Shown piece after piece: positions 23,087 to 34,121 of a DNA stretch of 64,000 bases. The stretch is taken from the NCBI GenBank assembly GCA_033398695.1, contig JAWKAU010000036.1:496001-560000 (forward strand). Direction: 5' to 3'. The DNA is from Orobanche coerulescens (lineage: Eukaryota; Streptophyta; Magnoliopsida; Lamiales; Orobanchaceae). A program made the translations under genes and the position numbers. Position 1 is the stretch's first letter. Every line of letters starts with the position of its first letter. Under the pieces are notes generated by a model. It had not been told where the DNA came from and searched no databases. It worked only from the letters and a program-made list of their open reading frames with translations.

Positions 23087-23697
23087 ATGGAGTCATCATC
23101 TTCCACAAAAAAATTTAGCATAGTCTGCATTTTTGGTGGAGCTAGTTATGGAAAAGAGGCACGCTTTACTGAAGCAGCCGTCGTACCTTAGGAGAAAAAT
23201 GCATTCATGTAGTTTACGGAGGTGGAAGTCTAGGATTAATGGGACGAGATGCTGCTTCTGCCTATATGGAAGGACTAAGAGTGTTGGGAATAATTCCAAA
23301 ACCTCTGGCTGAAAGTAAAATCACCGGGGCAACTATTGGAGATGAGTTTAGAGCTGTAAATATGCAAGATCGCATAACTCACATGATAAATAATTCTGGC
23401 GCCTTTATCACCCTTCCCAGTGGTTTTGGCACTCTTGAGAAACTTTTTCATGTGGTTACCAGAGCCCAGCTAAATGTTCATCAAAAACCAATAGGTCTGC
23501 TTAATGTCAATGGTTTCTTTGATGGTTTAGTATCTTTCATCAATTACTCTGCTGAAAAGGGTTTTATTTCCGAGCGTGCTAAACGAATCATAGTCGTTGC
23601 ACCAACACCAGAAGAACTAATCAAAAAACTCATTAAATTTGTTCCTCAACCAGATCCAGCTCTAGCTAAAATTGTCTGGATAGAAGATTTTACGTGA
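23087..23697 (+). pseudogene. LOG: LOG-family cytokinin riboside 5'-monophosphate phosphoribohydrolase, captured copy
   Basis: LOG enzymes release active cytokinin base from its nucleotide in the cytosol. The reading starts MESSSSTKKFSIVCIFGGAS at 23087, close to the family N-terminus, and hits TAG at 23189. A second frame from 23188 restores the family through HVVYGGGSLGLMGRD, EFRAVNMQDRITHM, the nucleotide-binding loop, and RAQLNVHQKPIGLLNVNGF to the stop at 23695-23697. About ten nucleotides seem to be missing at the junction. Total length (about 203 codons) equals a full plant LOG, without introns, although LOG genes usually have several. The PGGxGT loop reads PSGFGTLE: the first Gly is Ser, while the following Glu and the Arg of MQDRITHM remain. 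As read, the copy is inactive. Confidence 0.85.
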
Positions 23698-24568
23698 GAA
23701 AACGAAAAGTGGATTCATTCCTCTCCCTTTGATAACCCATGTCGGATCTCTTGTATTTTTACTTTCTGTCATGTGTAAAAAATCGTGCTAAATGATGGCA
23801 GCTTAAGGAGTTTCTTCTTGATCTCTTGACGCGCATCTATTCGCGATTTATGTATTGTTATTTTATTGCTGTAATTTTTATTGTTTTTTTATAAAAGCAT
23901 TGATGGCAGCGTAAGGCGACTCTTCGGACTTTCCTGAAGCGCATCTTAAAAATTATATTATACTTCCCGGTATATTTTATTTTCTTTTGTTGTTTGCCTC
24001 ATATATTTATTCTCTTGCAGATTCTAAAAGGCGTTAGCTCAAGCATCAACTTTCATAACAGGGAGTATTATGTTTTTTCTCACTTGCTTTTCATTTCTAA
24101 AAACTCGGGATGGTTTTATCTTTAAGTTTGGGGGTGTTTTTGAGTTGTTGTGTTTTGAATCGTATGATTGTGTTAATGGTGTGTAGTGTGTGGTGTGTTT
24201 TTATTATTTTTATTTGGCTTTGATTTTTTTTTTAGGTAAGCGTATTTTTATATATATATTTATTTTGTTTTGAGAAATTTCTAGATCTGGCCATAGCACC
24301 AATAAATTAGCTATATACAAGCTTCTAAAATCATTTTAACTGGTAAAAAAATTGTATATTCCAAAAGTTTTGAGCCTTAATCTCTCTTTCGAAGCCTTGT
24401 AGTTATCATATAAAATCGAGTCATTCGTTTCCTTGAGAAAAGAAGAATCAGTCGGTTGATGAAAAATAGAACTGAAATTTACTTAATTTGTGGAGTTTTT
24501 GATTTTTTATGCATAACTAATAAATAATTTTCTGCAAAAATTCTATTCACTAAAAAAAAAAGAGGTCA
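23698..24568 (+). other. LOG element 3' non-coding region
   Basis: AT-rich, no supported gene. A 46-bp imperfect direct repeat (TGATGGCAGC...GCGCATCT) lies at 23793-23838 and 23901-23946. At 24124-24136 the 13-mer AAGTTTGGGGGTG is identical to the terminal polypurine tract. Confidence 0.6.
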
Positions 24569-24900
24569 TTGGTGAAAAGAGCTACACGTTAGCAAATAAC
24601 GGTGTGAAAGCTATCACCTAAAAAAAATGGAAATTGTGTTGGTGAAAAGAGCTACACGTTAGCAAATAACGGTGTGAAAGCTATCACCTAAAAAAAATGG
24701 AAATTGTGTTGGTGAAAAGAGCTACACGTTAGCAAATAACGATGTGAAAGCTATCACCTAAAAAATAGAAATTGTGTTGGTGAAAAGAGCTACACGTTAG
24801 CAAATAACGGTGTGAAAGCTATCACCTAAAAAAAATGGAAATTATATTGGTGAACAGAGCTACATGTTTGCAAATAACGATGTGAAATCTATCACTAAAA
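24569..24900 (+). repeat. 70-bp tandem repeat, 5 copies
   Basis: Copies start at 24569, 24639, 24709, 24777 and 24847 (periods 70, 70, 68, 70). Each begins TTGGTGAAAAGAGCTACACG and contains AGCAAATAACGGTGTGAAAG. The first three are nearly identical and the last is diverged. Within a unit, GGTGAAAAGAGCT and AGCTATCACC are roughly inverted, so each could fold. Tandem repeats before the 3' LTR are common in Tat/Ogre-like elements. Confidence 0.9.
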
Positions 24901-25365
24901 GGGATGTAGTTTATGAGCAGATTTGAATTAATTAGCAGCTGAATTCCAATACACTCAATTTTGTGAACAATCACAATATTTGATGACGCCGATGATATTC
25001 TTCTTCATATTGAGTCGAAAAATAAATGAGTGATCGAGAGCAACCATTAAAGGGAGTTGTGTGTGTCATGAGTGGGAAAGAAATAATCATCCTTTTTAGG
25101 GGGAAACCTTGCATTTTGGAATTACAAAATAAAACCATGTTTTAACTTCAAAATCATTAGTAGATTTATTTTGAATCTTGATTCATTTCTATCTACTGTA
25201 TAAAGATGGTTGTTGTGTATTAATGGCATTTTGATCTTCTTTTCTCTTTTTATATGATTATTTTTTTTTCTTAATTTATGTGTGTATTATTATTTTTGTC
25301 TTATTTTTATTTTTATTTTTGGAGTGTGATTAATAAAGAGTCTTGCTCGGGATTAGCAAGAATTC
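24901..25365 (+). other. LOG element distal non-coding region
   Basis: AT-rich with T tracts; no supported gene or structure. Confidence 0.5.
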
Positions 25366-25378
25366 AAGTTTGGGGGTG
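25366..25378 (+). other. LOG element polypurine tract
   Basis: AAGTTTGGGGGTG ends exactly at the 3' LTR edge, the plus-strand primer position. Confidence 0.85.
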
Positions 25379-26973
25379 TGATAAGTGTCAGTTTTATACA
25401 CTTATCCATGGTTTGTATCGATATATTTTACCCATAATTGAGCTAGTCTACTCGTTTTTGCTTTGAATTAATTAGCTTTTAATAATTTTATTATTTATCA
25501 GATGAAGATGTAAATTTAGTCTTAATCGGATTGAATTACTGATTTACTCAAGAAATAACATATGTATAAATAATTCTCTTTGATGAATTTTTATGTATTC
25601 ATGTTGTAGGGCTTTTCGATACGAGTTCAGCAGTCTTTCCGGATTCAAAATCAGAGTTATATATCAAAAGTTATCATCCGAAGAAGATTTGGGGCAAAAA
25701 CGCAAAGTCTAAGAAATTTTGGGCTGAAAATGAAGTCTGAAACTCCATACGGGCGTGTACGGGCTTAACTCACAAAAATGCAAATTTACGAAGCCATGTT
25801 ACGGCCGTAACTCCTCAATGTTACGGCCGTAAGTCATCATAGTTACGGCCGTAACTCCTCAATGTTACGGTCGTAACTCTTGTCAGATTGTGATCATTGT
25901 CTAATTTTTTATACTTTTGGTCTATTATTGAGGGGATGGCTGGCATTGATCCGATCTATTGTAATAATGTTGGAGGTTTGGAACTATTAGATGACTTTAG
26001 GTGTATAAATAGACCCCTTAGATCCATCATTATGAATCATTCATCTTATATTTTCTCACTTTGTAATACTTTTTCTTTTTGTGTGAAGAACACACTTGTG
26101 TTCTTGAGTGATTTGTGTAAGTGTGGTTTAGCTTATGTTGTTGAGGGAGTTTATTGTTTCTTTCTCCTTTATCTACTAAGGGAGTTAGGATCAATTCTTT
26201 CCCTTTTTCAACTATTAATGACCACTAAAGCTTGTAATGTGTTGAATAAACCCTTAATGGGCTAAGTTCCTTAAGTTGGGATTATAAACAAGGTTAGTCA
26301 TGTTATTTAAGTTTCTATAAAGATCTATTATGAATTACTTATTATTGTGTGTGATTTTCATTGTTTTATCAATTTTTATTTATTTGGCCAATAAATGACG
26401 ATATTTATGGTCTTCATATGTTTCGAAAGAAAATATGTTTGATTAGGTCAAATGATCTTCACTCTAAGTTGTTCTAGGGGATAGAAATATACCTCTAGAC
26501 CTTAGATGATTCTTTGAGTTATTTTCATAAAACCTAATGCTATATATTGAAGCCAATCAACATAGAAATATAGTGGATTGATTCGAAAGAGGAACCGTCT
26601 TTTTAAGGAAAATCGAATCTACACAACATAATAAGTAAATTCATCTTATGGTCTTCTATACATCTTCTATAACTCATGATGAACTAAGTTTGTAATCCCA
26701 ACTATTTCATTTTATCTTTTATTAATCTATTATTAGTGCAATCTTTCATTTCTTTGAATTTTAGAACTATTATTGCATTTTCTTTGCAATTGTCAAACCA
26801 AACTCATAATTGTGTGTTTAAATCATATAAATATCTATAACAAATAGTTAAATAGTGTATAAATCAATATATAACCTAACTTCCTCGTGGGATCGATAAA
26901 TCAGACTCAAAAAGTCCACTTACTACTTGATACGATATCATGCACTTGCAATAGTTACACAAAAGACGTGTCA
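25379..26973 (+). repeat. LOG element 3' LTR
   Basis: 1595 bp, the same structure as 20392-22011, with palindromes at 25797-25876 and a TATA-like box near 26004. It ends GACGTGTCA directly before the GTTAC target duplicate. Confidence 0.92.
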
Positions 26974-28386
26974 GTTACCTGTAAGATTTTTACAGACCAC
27001 AAGTGTTCAAAATATATTTTCACCCAAAGAGAGTTAAACATGAGGCAGTGGCATTGGCTGGAGCTAATCAAGGATTATGACGTGGAGATTTTATATCACC
27101 GTAGAAAGGCCAACGTCGTAGCAGATGCACTTAGTCAGAAGATTGCACAAGAGACGACGCTATCCGGTTTAACGGTACAATAGGAACTGCAACAGGACCT
27201 GAGAATGAATGGTATTGAAGTATAGATACAACACCACCAAGGATAGTTGTGCTCAATTAATATTCATTCATCCTTGCTGGATGAGATACGTCTAGCACAG
27301 ATGTAAGACCACGAACTGCGTGCGATCGGCGCAAGAGCCGAGTGGGGAGTTATTTTAGACTACGGGATCCAAGGGGGCTTGGTGATATTTAAGAACATGA
27401 TATGTATCCCGCCAAATGACGAGCTAAAACAAACTATACTGAAGGAAGCTCACTCTACTCCCTATTCTGTGCATCCCGGGGCGAGCAAAATGTACAAGGA
27501 TCTGCAGAAGAGCTTTTGGTGGAAAAACATGAAGCAGAAAGTAGCAAGATTCATTGCTCGATGTATAATGTGTCAAAAAGTGAAGATCGAACACCACAGA
27601 CTGGCTAGAATCATACAACCCTTGCCCACTCCGGAATGGAAATGGGAGAGCATATCAATGGATTTTGTCACCAAGTTACCTATGTCGACGGGAGGTAAGG
27701 ACACGATATGGGTCATTGTAGACGACTGACGAAGTCGGCACATTTCATTCTAATCCAGGAGACTACTGGAACAGAGCAGTTGTCCACTATCTTTTTCCGG
27801 GAAGTCGTGAGATTACATGGCGTTCCCTCAGCGATCATATCAGATAGAGACATCAGGTACGTGTACCGCTTCTGAAAAGCTGTCCATAAGGCTATGGGTA
27901 CTCCGCTACATTTCAGCACAGCCTATCACCCTCAAACAGACAGACAGACATGATACAAACCCTGGAGGATATGTTGAGAGCATGTGTACTCGATTGGGGC
28001 AAAGGCTCGGTTAAACATCTCTGCTTAGCGGAGTTTTCATGCAACAACAGTTGGCATGCAGGCATAGGCATGGCACACTTCGAAGACTTATATGGTAGGA
28101 TATGGAAGTCTCCCCTATGTTGGGATGATGCTTCCGATGTCGTCGCTATAGAGTTATATCTGATCCAGGAATCTATTAAAAAAATTCCGTTGTTCGGAAA
28201 CACATTGTAGCAGCGTAGAACCGCCAGAAGTCATACGCTATGGATCGCCATCGACCGTTGGAATTTCTAGTTGGGGATCACATTTGGGTCAAAGTATCGC
28301 CGATGCGGGGCATTCGACGTTTCGGCCAGAAGGGCAAGTTAAGCCCGAGATTTATCGGCCCGCTTGAGATTTTAGACCGTGTTGGT
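26974..28386 (+). pseudogene. Gypsy-H RNase H end and integrase
   Basis: Resumes RNase H after the LOG element with [14 protein letters not shown] and VVADALSQK. After several stops the integrase zinc domain reads HSTPYSVHPGAS and ARCIMCQKVK (HHCC), then MDFVTKLP with the first catalytic Asp. A frame change near 27730 leads to SDRDIRY-like sequence with the second Asp. The QSERTIQT block is altered to TDRQT, so the catalytic Glu is not evident. The frame reopens for IQTLEDMLRACVLDW and ends at LSPRFIGPLEILDRVG, where gypsy-2 interrupts at 28386. Confidence 0.85.
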
Positions 28387-30477
28387 TGTAACACCCCCAA
28401 GACGATCAGGGCATATTACAGCGTTGTGAACCCCACACTGTGGAATCCACCAGGCTAACGTACCAACAAGACATTCGAAAACGACATACAATCATTAACA
28501 AAACGACAATTCAAATAAAAGACTACAATCTGACAAATAAAATCCGACATCAAATCCATTTCCCAAAACGGGAACACAACACTAACAATTTTAAAAAGGA
28601 AGTACTCGAGTACTTAAACCAATTTCATAAAATAGAATTCTCCAAAACACGACATCAAAATAAATGACAGGACAGAACACCAACAATCAACTACTGGACA
28701 GTATCATGCTTGCCCATCATCCTCATACGGCTAGAGTGCTCGCTTATCTCCAAGACCTGTACATGAAATACAAAAGTATTTCCCCCATTTAAGGGGTTAG
28801 CGACAACTGCTAGTGCAAGTACAATCCATTTGAACTACATTCTAATCAGATGAATATATGCGCCAAAAATCATTTTTAGAAATCATTTATATTCCGGAAT
28901 ATTATACGGTGCACAAGCACAAAACACATTTTCTCCAACAAAATAATTCAAAGTTAACCTTGGTACGAGACTCACGGCCACCGTACCCCGCAGAGCCCCA
29001 TCGGACATCCCTGGGTGGTTAACCATAGTTCGTGATACGCACACACTGCAATACGTATCCCTAGAGGCCCCGTCGGACCGTCCCTAGGTGAACATATACA
29101 TATCCATCCACAACAACCATGAATAGCCACAATTCAAATACTAGAACATGTAAACAAATGTAAAGTACTTGCCTTTGAGACATTCTTGAACAATCGGGAA
29201 TGAAACACGACTACGAACGGTCCGGGTGGAAAACGACGGTTCCTAAACGAAGAATCAACGTATGTTCAGTCCCAACGGACAACAATAATATATTAGAATA
29301 CACCCATAATCCCGATTACGAACTACGATAATGAACGGTCAATCGATACAGGCGAGGGTTTACGTAAAACCTCCCCGAATCGATAATTCACGAATCTAAC
29401 TAGGTGAAATGGATTGGGATCCATCCGATAACAACAATCGATGAGGAATATCAAAACATACTAGAATAATTCGAGTCTAATAAGCTAAACCTGGAAAAAA
29501 CCCCAAAATTAACAATTTAGGGTTCTAGACAAAAATACCTTGAATCGGAGTGAAGGAGATGGATTTAGATGGTGATGTGTTATGCCCGAGACACAAGAAT
29601 CGGACTGGAAGGAGACTCCACTGATTACTCTCCACAATCTACTTTGAAATCGCCGAAATCGCCTGTAGGAAGGGAAGGAAAGAAAAAGAATGAAAAAAAA
29701 ATGTTGTTTCTGAACTGCCGCTGATCTATTTAAATTGCATAGTTAGCGCACCCTAACTAACACAAGTAGCGCGCACTAACGAGGCTTATAAACAGTCCCG
29801 AAGTTACTGGCCGACATCGTTAGCCTACTCTATACAGTCTTAGCGCATGCTAAATACTACACGATAGCGCTTGCTAACAACAACTAGTTAGCGTATGCTA
29901 ACTGCACATCGATAGCGCACGCAAGGGGAAAGGAGTAGCGTGCGCTACCTACGCAGCAGTTCAGTACTGCTCACATGAGCAGTATGCTGCTGCCGAAGGT
30001 ACAATTCTCTAAACGCACGAAGGCCAGAATCCAGAAATATAAACACGAAGTATACAAGAAGACGGAGCTAAGCGCTGAAAGAAAATATAATTCCGACCAC
30101 CGGAGGGTCCGTAATGCGACAACGAAAATGAGATTCCCTAAACTATTAGGAAATTACAAAAATGGCCCAAGTGCCCAAAAATTAGGAAACAGCGTCAAAT
30201 TAACGAACCAAAAGTCTCCACACAACCAACTCAACCATATGAACTTGCACAGACCAAGAAATAACGAAAATGAATGAGTTTTACGAGAATCGAACGTTCA
30301 TACGGCAAAGCATGTCATAAAATGAAATTACGTGAAAACATCACCAAAAATCGACCAAATGGAAAAAGTCCAAGAGTAAAGTAGATTCAAAATGTCGAAA
30401 CGGTTACAAACGAGTCGATAAAAATAGACATACACTAAAAATGGAAACTGCTAAAATGGAAAGGTACGAATATTACA
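28387..30477 (-). repeat. Gypsy-2 3' LTR
   Basis: Sense direction right to left: palindrome cluster 29955-29742, TATA-like ATTTAAATAG at about 29736-29726, two GC-rich modules near 29092-29053 and 29022-28974 (with GCCCCATCGGAC and GCCCCGTCGGAC), stem-loop block 28822-28780. The palindromes here are more eroded than in the 5' LTR. Confidence 0.93.
28780..28822 (-). other. Conserved paired stem-loop block in gypsy-2 LTR
   Basis: CCCCC-ATTTAA-GGGG followed by TTAGC...GCTAGTGCAAGTAC, as in gypsy-1. The other gypsy-2 copy is at 35812-35854, where GCTAGTGC has become GCTATTGC. Confidence 0.5.
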
Positions 30478-30478
30478 T

Positions 30479-30490
30479 TCTCCCCCTCTA
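30479..30490 (-). other. Gypsy-2 polypurine tract
   Basis: The minus strand reads TAGAGGGGGAGA next to the 3' LTR. Confidence 0.75.
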
Positions 30491-30512
30491 AAATAAAGTT
30501 TCGTCCCGAAAC

Positions 30513-31903
30513 TTAAGAATCAAAAAGCTCGGGGTGCCTCGAACGCATATCCTCCTCTAACTCCCACGTCGCTTCTTCTACTCCATGCCTCGACCATTGC
30601 ACCTTAACCAAAGGAATGGTTTTGTGCCTTAACTGCTTGTCTCGACGCTCCAAAATCTTGACGGGCCTCTCCTCAAACGTAACATCCTTCTCGATCTCCA
30701 CGTCTCCAAAATCAATAATGTGGGACGGGTCCGGAACGTACTTCCTCAACTGGGAGAGGTGAAATACGCTATGAACATGACTCAACGATGGAGGCAAAGC
30801 CAAACGGTATGCCAACTCACCGACTCTCTCCAATATCTCGAAAGGCCCAATATACCTCGGGATGAGCTTCCCCTTTTCCCAAAATGGAAAACTCACTTCG
30901 ATGGAGACACTCTCAACAGAACATGATCTCCCACCTCAAACTCCAAAGGTAGACGCCTAACATCCGCATAAGACTTTTGCCGACTCTGAGCGGCCAACAT
31001 TCTCTTCCTAATCAATTCAACTTTCTCCCTCGTCTCCAACACAAGGTCCGGCTCAGTGCCAACTAGATCGGATGGCTCATCCCAACATATCGGTGATTGG
31101 CAACATTGGCCATAAAGCGCCTCATACGGTGCCATCTTGATCGACGCATGCCAACTATTATTATACGTAAACTCAATCAAGGCTAGATGCTCTTCTCAGT
31201 CACTACTCCAGTCTAACGCACACGCGCTTAACAAATCCTCAAACGTATGAATGGTACGCTCGGACTGCCCGTCGGTCTGAGGGTGGAAAGATGTAGTCAA
31301 ACGCAAACGTGTCCCCAAAGCCTTATGTACCGCCTGCCAGAAGTGCGATACAAACCAGCCGTCTCTGTCCGAAATAATAGACTTCGGCGTACCATGAAGT
31401 CTCACTATCTGCGCGATAAAAATACGAGCCAATTTTTCTAGACCCCAAGTATCCTTGATGCTCAGAAAATGTGCCGACTTAGTCAGTCGGTCTACGGTCA
31501 CCCACACCATATTCATTCCGCTCTTCGTCCTCGGCAAGTTCGTGACAAAATCCATGGAGATATCCTCCCACTTCCATTCCAGGATGGGAAGTGGTTTTAA
31601 CAACCCGGCTGGCCGTTGATGCTCGATTTTGACTTGTTGACAAGTCGAACACTTAGCCACAAACTGAACTACCTCATTTTTCATGTCATTCCACCAAAAA
31701 TTTTTCCTCAACTCCTTATACATTTTACTCGAGCCCGTATGGATTGAGTAAGGCGACGCGTGAGCCTCTCTCATAATATTCTGCCTCAATTCCAAGTCGT
31801 TCGGAACACAAAGCCGACCTTGGAATCTCAACACACCATCCTCATGTATCACGAATCCCGGTGCTTTCCCCTTCCCTACATCCTCTCGAAGCCGAATAAA
31901 CAT
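30513..31903 (-). pseudogene. Gypsy-2 integrase and chromodomain-like tail
   Basis: From 31903 the zinc domain reads HASPYSIHTGSS and KCSTCQQVK. The core has Asp in MDFVTN, Asp in SDRDGWF and Glu in QSERTIHT, so the catalytic triad is present. A TGA at about 31194 replaces a conserved Trp. The stretch 31180-30893 continues the same frame ([19 protein letters not shown]), then a frameshift near 30895 leads to 30896-30513, which holds the GPF/Y-like block ([18 protein letters not shown]) and the chromodomain-like tail (VQWSRHGVEEATWELEE). Confidence 0.9.
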
Positions 31904-31915
31904 CGGGTCCTCTAA

Positions 31916-33250
31916 CTATCCCGACTTAATGTCGTCGACTAAAGACGATGAAATCTCAAGTGTACGCAACTGCCCGGAACCCTCTGGTAGTACAATCTCA
32001 ATGCTCAACCTCATAAACTCTCGCTGAATCCTCGACTCAGCCGTAAGTAACTCAAGCGCCCGAAGCGATACCGATTTCTGGCTCAAGGCATCTGCCACCA
32101 CATTTGCCTTTCCCGGATGATAGAGAATCTTGAGGTCGTAATCCTTAATCAACTCCAACCACCTCCGCTGTCTCATGTTAAGCTCTTTCTGCGTAAAAAT
32201 GTACTTCAGGCTCTTATGATCGGTGAAAATCTGACACGACGAGCCATACAAGTAATGACGCTAGATCTTCAGCGCAAATACAACTGCGGCCAAATCAAGA
32301 TCGTGCGTAGGGTAATTCAACTCGTACGGTTTCAACTGAAGGGAAGCATAGGCAATCGTCCTCCCGTGTTGCATAAGTACACATCCGAGCCCTTGGCCCG
32401 AAGCATCACTAAAAACTGAGAAACCCTCATTACCACTCAGTAAAGCCAAAACAGGAGCGGTCGTCAACCGCTTCTTCAACTCCTCAAAACTATTCTGTCT
32501 CTCATCGGTCCACACAAACTTCTCTGACTTCTGTAACAACTGAGTCAGCGTTCGAGCGAGCTTAGAGAACCCCTCGATGAATCTACGGTAATATCCGGCC
32601 AAACCTAGAAAACTACGGACCTCCTTCACGTTCTTGGGCGGCACCCAATCCAACACTGCCTCTACCTTATGTGGGTCCACACGAATACCCTCAACCAAGA
32701 TCACATGACCGAGAAACATAACCTTCTATCACCAAAACTCACACTTTGGGAACTTCGCAAAAATATGCTGAGTTCTCAAAATATCTAACACGATATGCAA
32801 ATGACGGGCGTGCTCCTCCTCGCTCCTCGAGTAAATCAGGATGTCATCGATAAAAATGACTACACACTTATCGAGGTACTCGATAAATACTTTGTTCATA
32901 AGCTGCATGAACACAGCTGGGGCGTTTGTTAACCCAAAAGGCATAACCACAAACTCGTAGTGACCGTATCTCGTCCGAAAGGCCGTCTTCGGAATATCGG
33001 TATCCTTCACTCGGAGCTGATAATACCCCGATCTCAAATCAAGCTTCGAAAACAAGGTTGCCCCTTGCAATTGGTTGAACAAATCATCGATCCTCGGGAG
33101 CGGATACTTGTTTTTGATAGTCACTTTGTTCAACTCTCGGTAGTCGATACACAAACGAAGTGACCCATCTTTCTTCTTCACAAATAGGACCGGTGCACCC
33201 CAAGGCGAAGCGCTCGGTCGAATATACCCCATGTCTAGCAACTCTCCCAA
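31916..33250 (-). pseudogene. Gypsy-2 reverse transcriptase and RNase H
   Basis: The best-preserved RT here. It starts [20 protein letters not shown] and continues through [38 protein letters not shown] and the catalytic FIDDILIYS (both Asp present). Stops at about 32727 and at 32258 (a Trp position before RHYLYG) break it. RNase H ligands are present: [18 protein letters not shown] (Asp replaces the usual Glu), IFTDHKSL and VVADALSQK. The Glu-to-Asp change may weaken RNase H. Confidence 0.9.
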
Positions 33251-33905
33251 TTATTTCTTCAACTCAAGCATCTCGGCAGGCGCCATACGATATGGCGTCT
33301 TAGAAATTGGTGCTGAACCCGACTCTAAATTGACGGTAAAATCAACCTCTCGGTCTGGCGGCAAACCCGGCAACTCATCTGGAAAGACGTTAGGGTACTC
33401 ACACACTACCGGAATAGACGAGAGCTCGACTCCCCCTTCTTCCGATCTCAAAGCGTAACACCAATAACCCATGCAACCTCCTCGAAGAAGTCTCTCCGCC
33501 CTCAAGGCGCTGATCAGGAGTCTCTGGCTACTCCGTTTATGCCCCACAAAAGAATGCTCGGTACCGTCAGAGGCTAACATCGAAACGGTTCTCGTTCTAT
33601 AATTCATGATTGCTCCATGACGGTCCATCCAATCCTCAACCAGAATCAAATCCTCATCTCTAATATCTACCGCAATCAGATTAGAAGGCCAAACCCTCCC
33701 CTCGACTCACTGGAAAATCTCTAATCTCACGATCCCCCACGATGCTATCCCCGCTAGGCAGTTTAACAACAAATGGTTCACACGCAACTAGGCAATCAAT
33801 ATGCAGACGATGCACACAATCCAAAGATATGAAATAATGCGTAGCACCAAAATCGAATAATACGGAAACAGGATGGTCAAGGATGTGAACGGTACCTGTA
33901 GCCAC
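33251..33905 (-). pseudogene. Gypsy-2 aspartic protease
   Basis: VLFDFGATHYF at about 33865 is the active-site block, with the usual Ser/Thr of DSG/DTG changed to Phe, so the protease should be inactive. A frameshift near 33680 separates it from [17 protein letters not shown] and the linker to RT, which ends with a TAA at about 33250. Confidence 0.85.
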
Positions 33906-34121
33906 CGTCGTGTCTGGGTCTCCTGCTCATCTCATCTCATATACTCGGGGCGGAACAGACCCTGCACTAGAAGCTCCCCATCTAGAAGGTTGTCCACGTC
34001 CTCGACCTCTACCAAAACTCTGCTGTGGCTGAGGAACTGTCGGTGCCTGATTCACACTCGGCTCTCCCGCAGCTGGGGCTGATATCTGAGTAATTGGCGC
34101 CCGAACTGCATCCGTACAAAA

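Larger units (their letters stand above)
20392..26973 (+). mobile_element. LOG element: non-autonomous LTR retrotransposon with captured gene
   Basis: 6582 bp, TG...CA ends, flanked by GTTAC at 20387-20391 and 26974-26978, inserted in gypsy-H RNase H. LTRs 20392-22011 (1620 bp) and 25379-26973 (1595 bp) differ at about six of the first 180 positions plus a roughly 25-bp deletion near 26583. The primer site is of the type used by Athila and Tat/Ogre elements, and the polypurine tract AAGTTTGGGGGTG is of the same style. The 3.4-kb interior has no recognisable gag, protease, RT or integrase. Instead it carries a small basic Cys-rich frame (22321-22582), a LOG-family coding sequence (23087-23697) and a 70-bp tandem repeat. 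It would depend on an autonomous relative for mobilisation. Confidence 0.92.

Noticed and set aside
23087..23697. Bacterial origin of the LOG-like gene
   Set aside because: Phrases such as QLNVHQKPIGLLNVNGF are of the plant LOG type, and the base composition matches its surroundings; nothing seen favours transfer from bacteria, though only a phylogeny can settle it.
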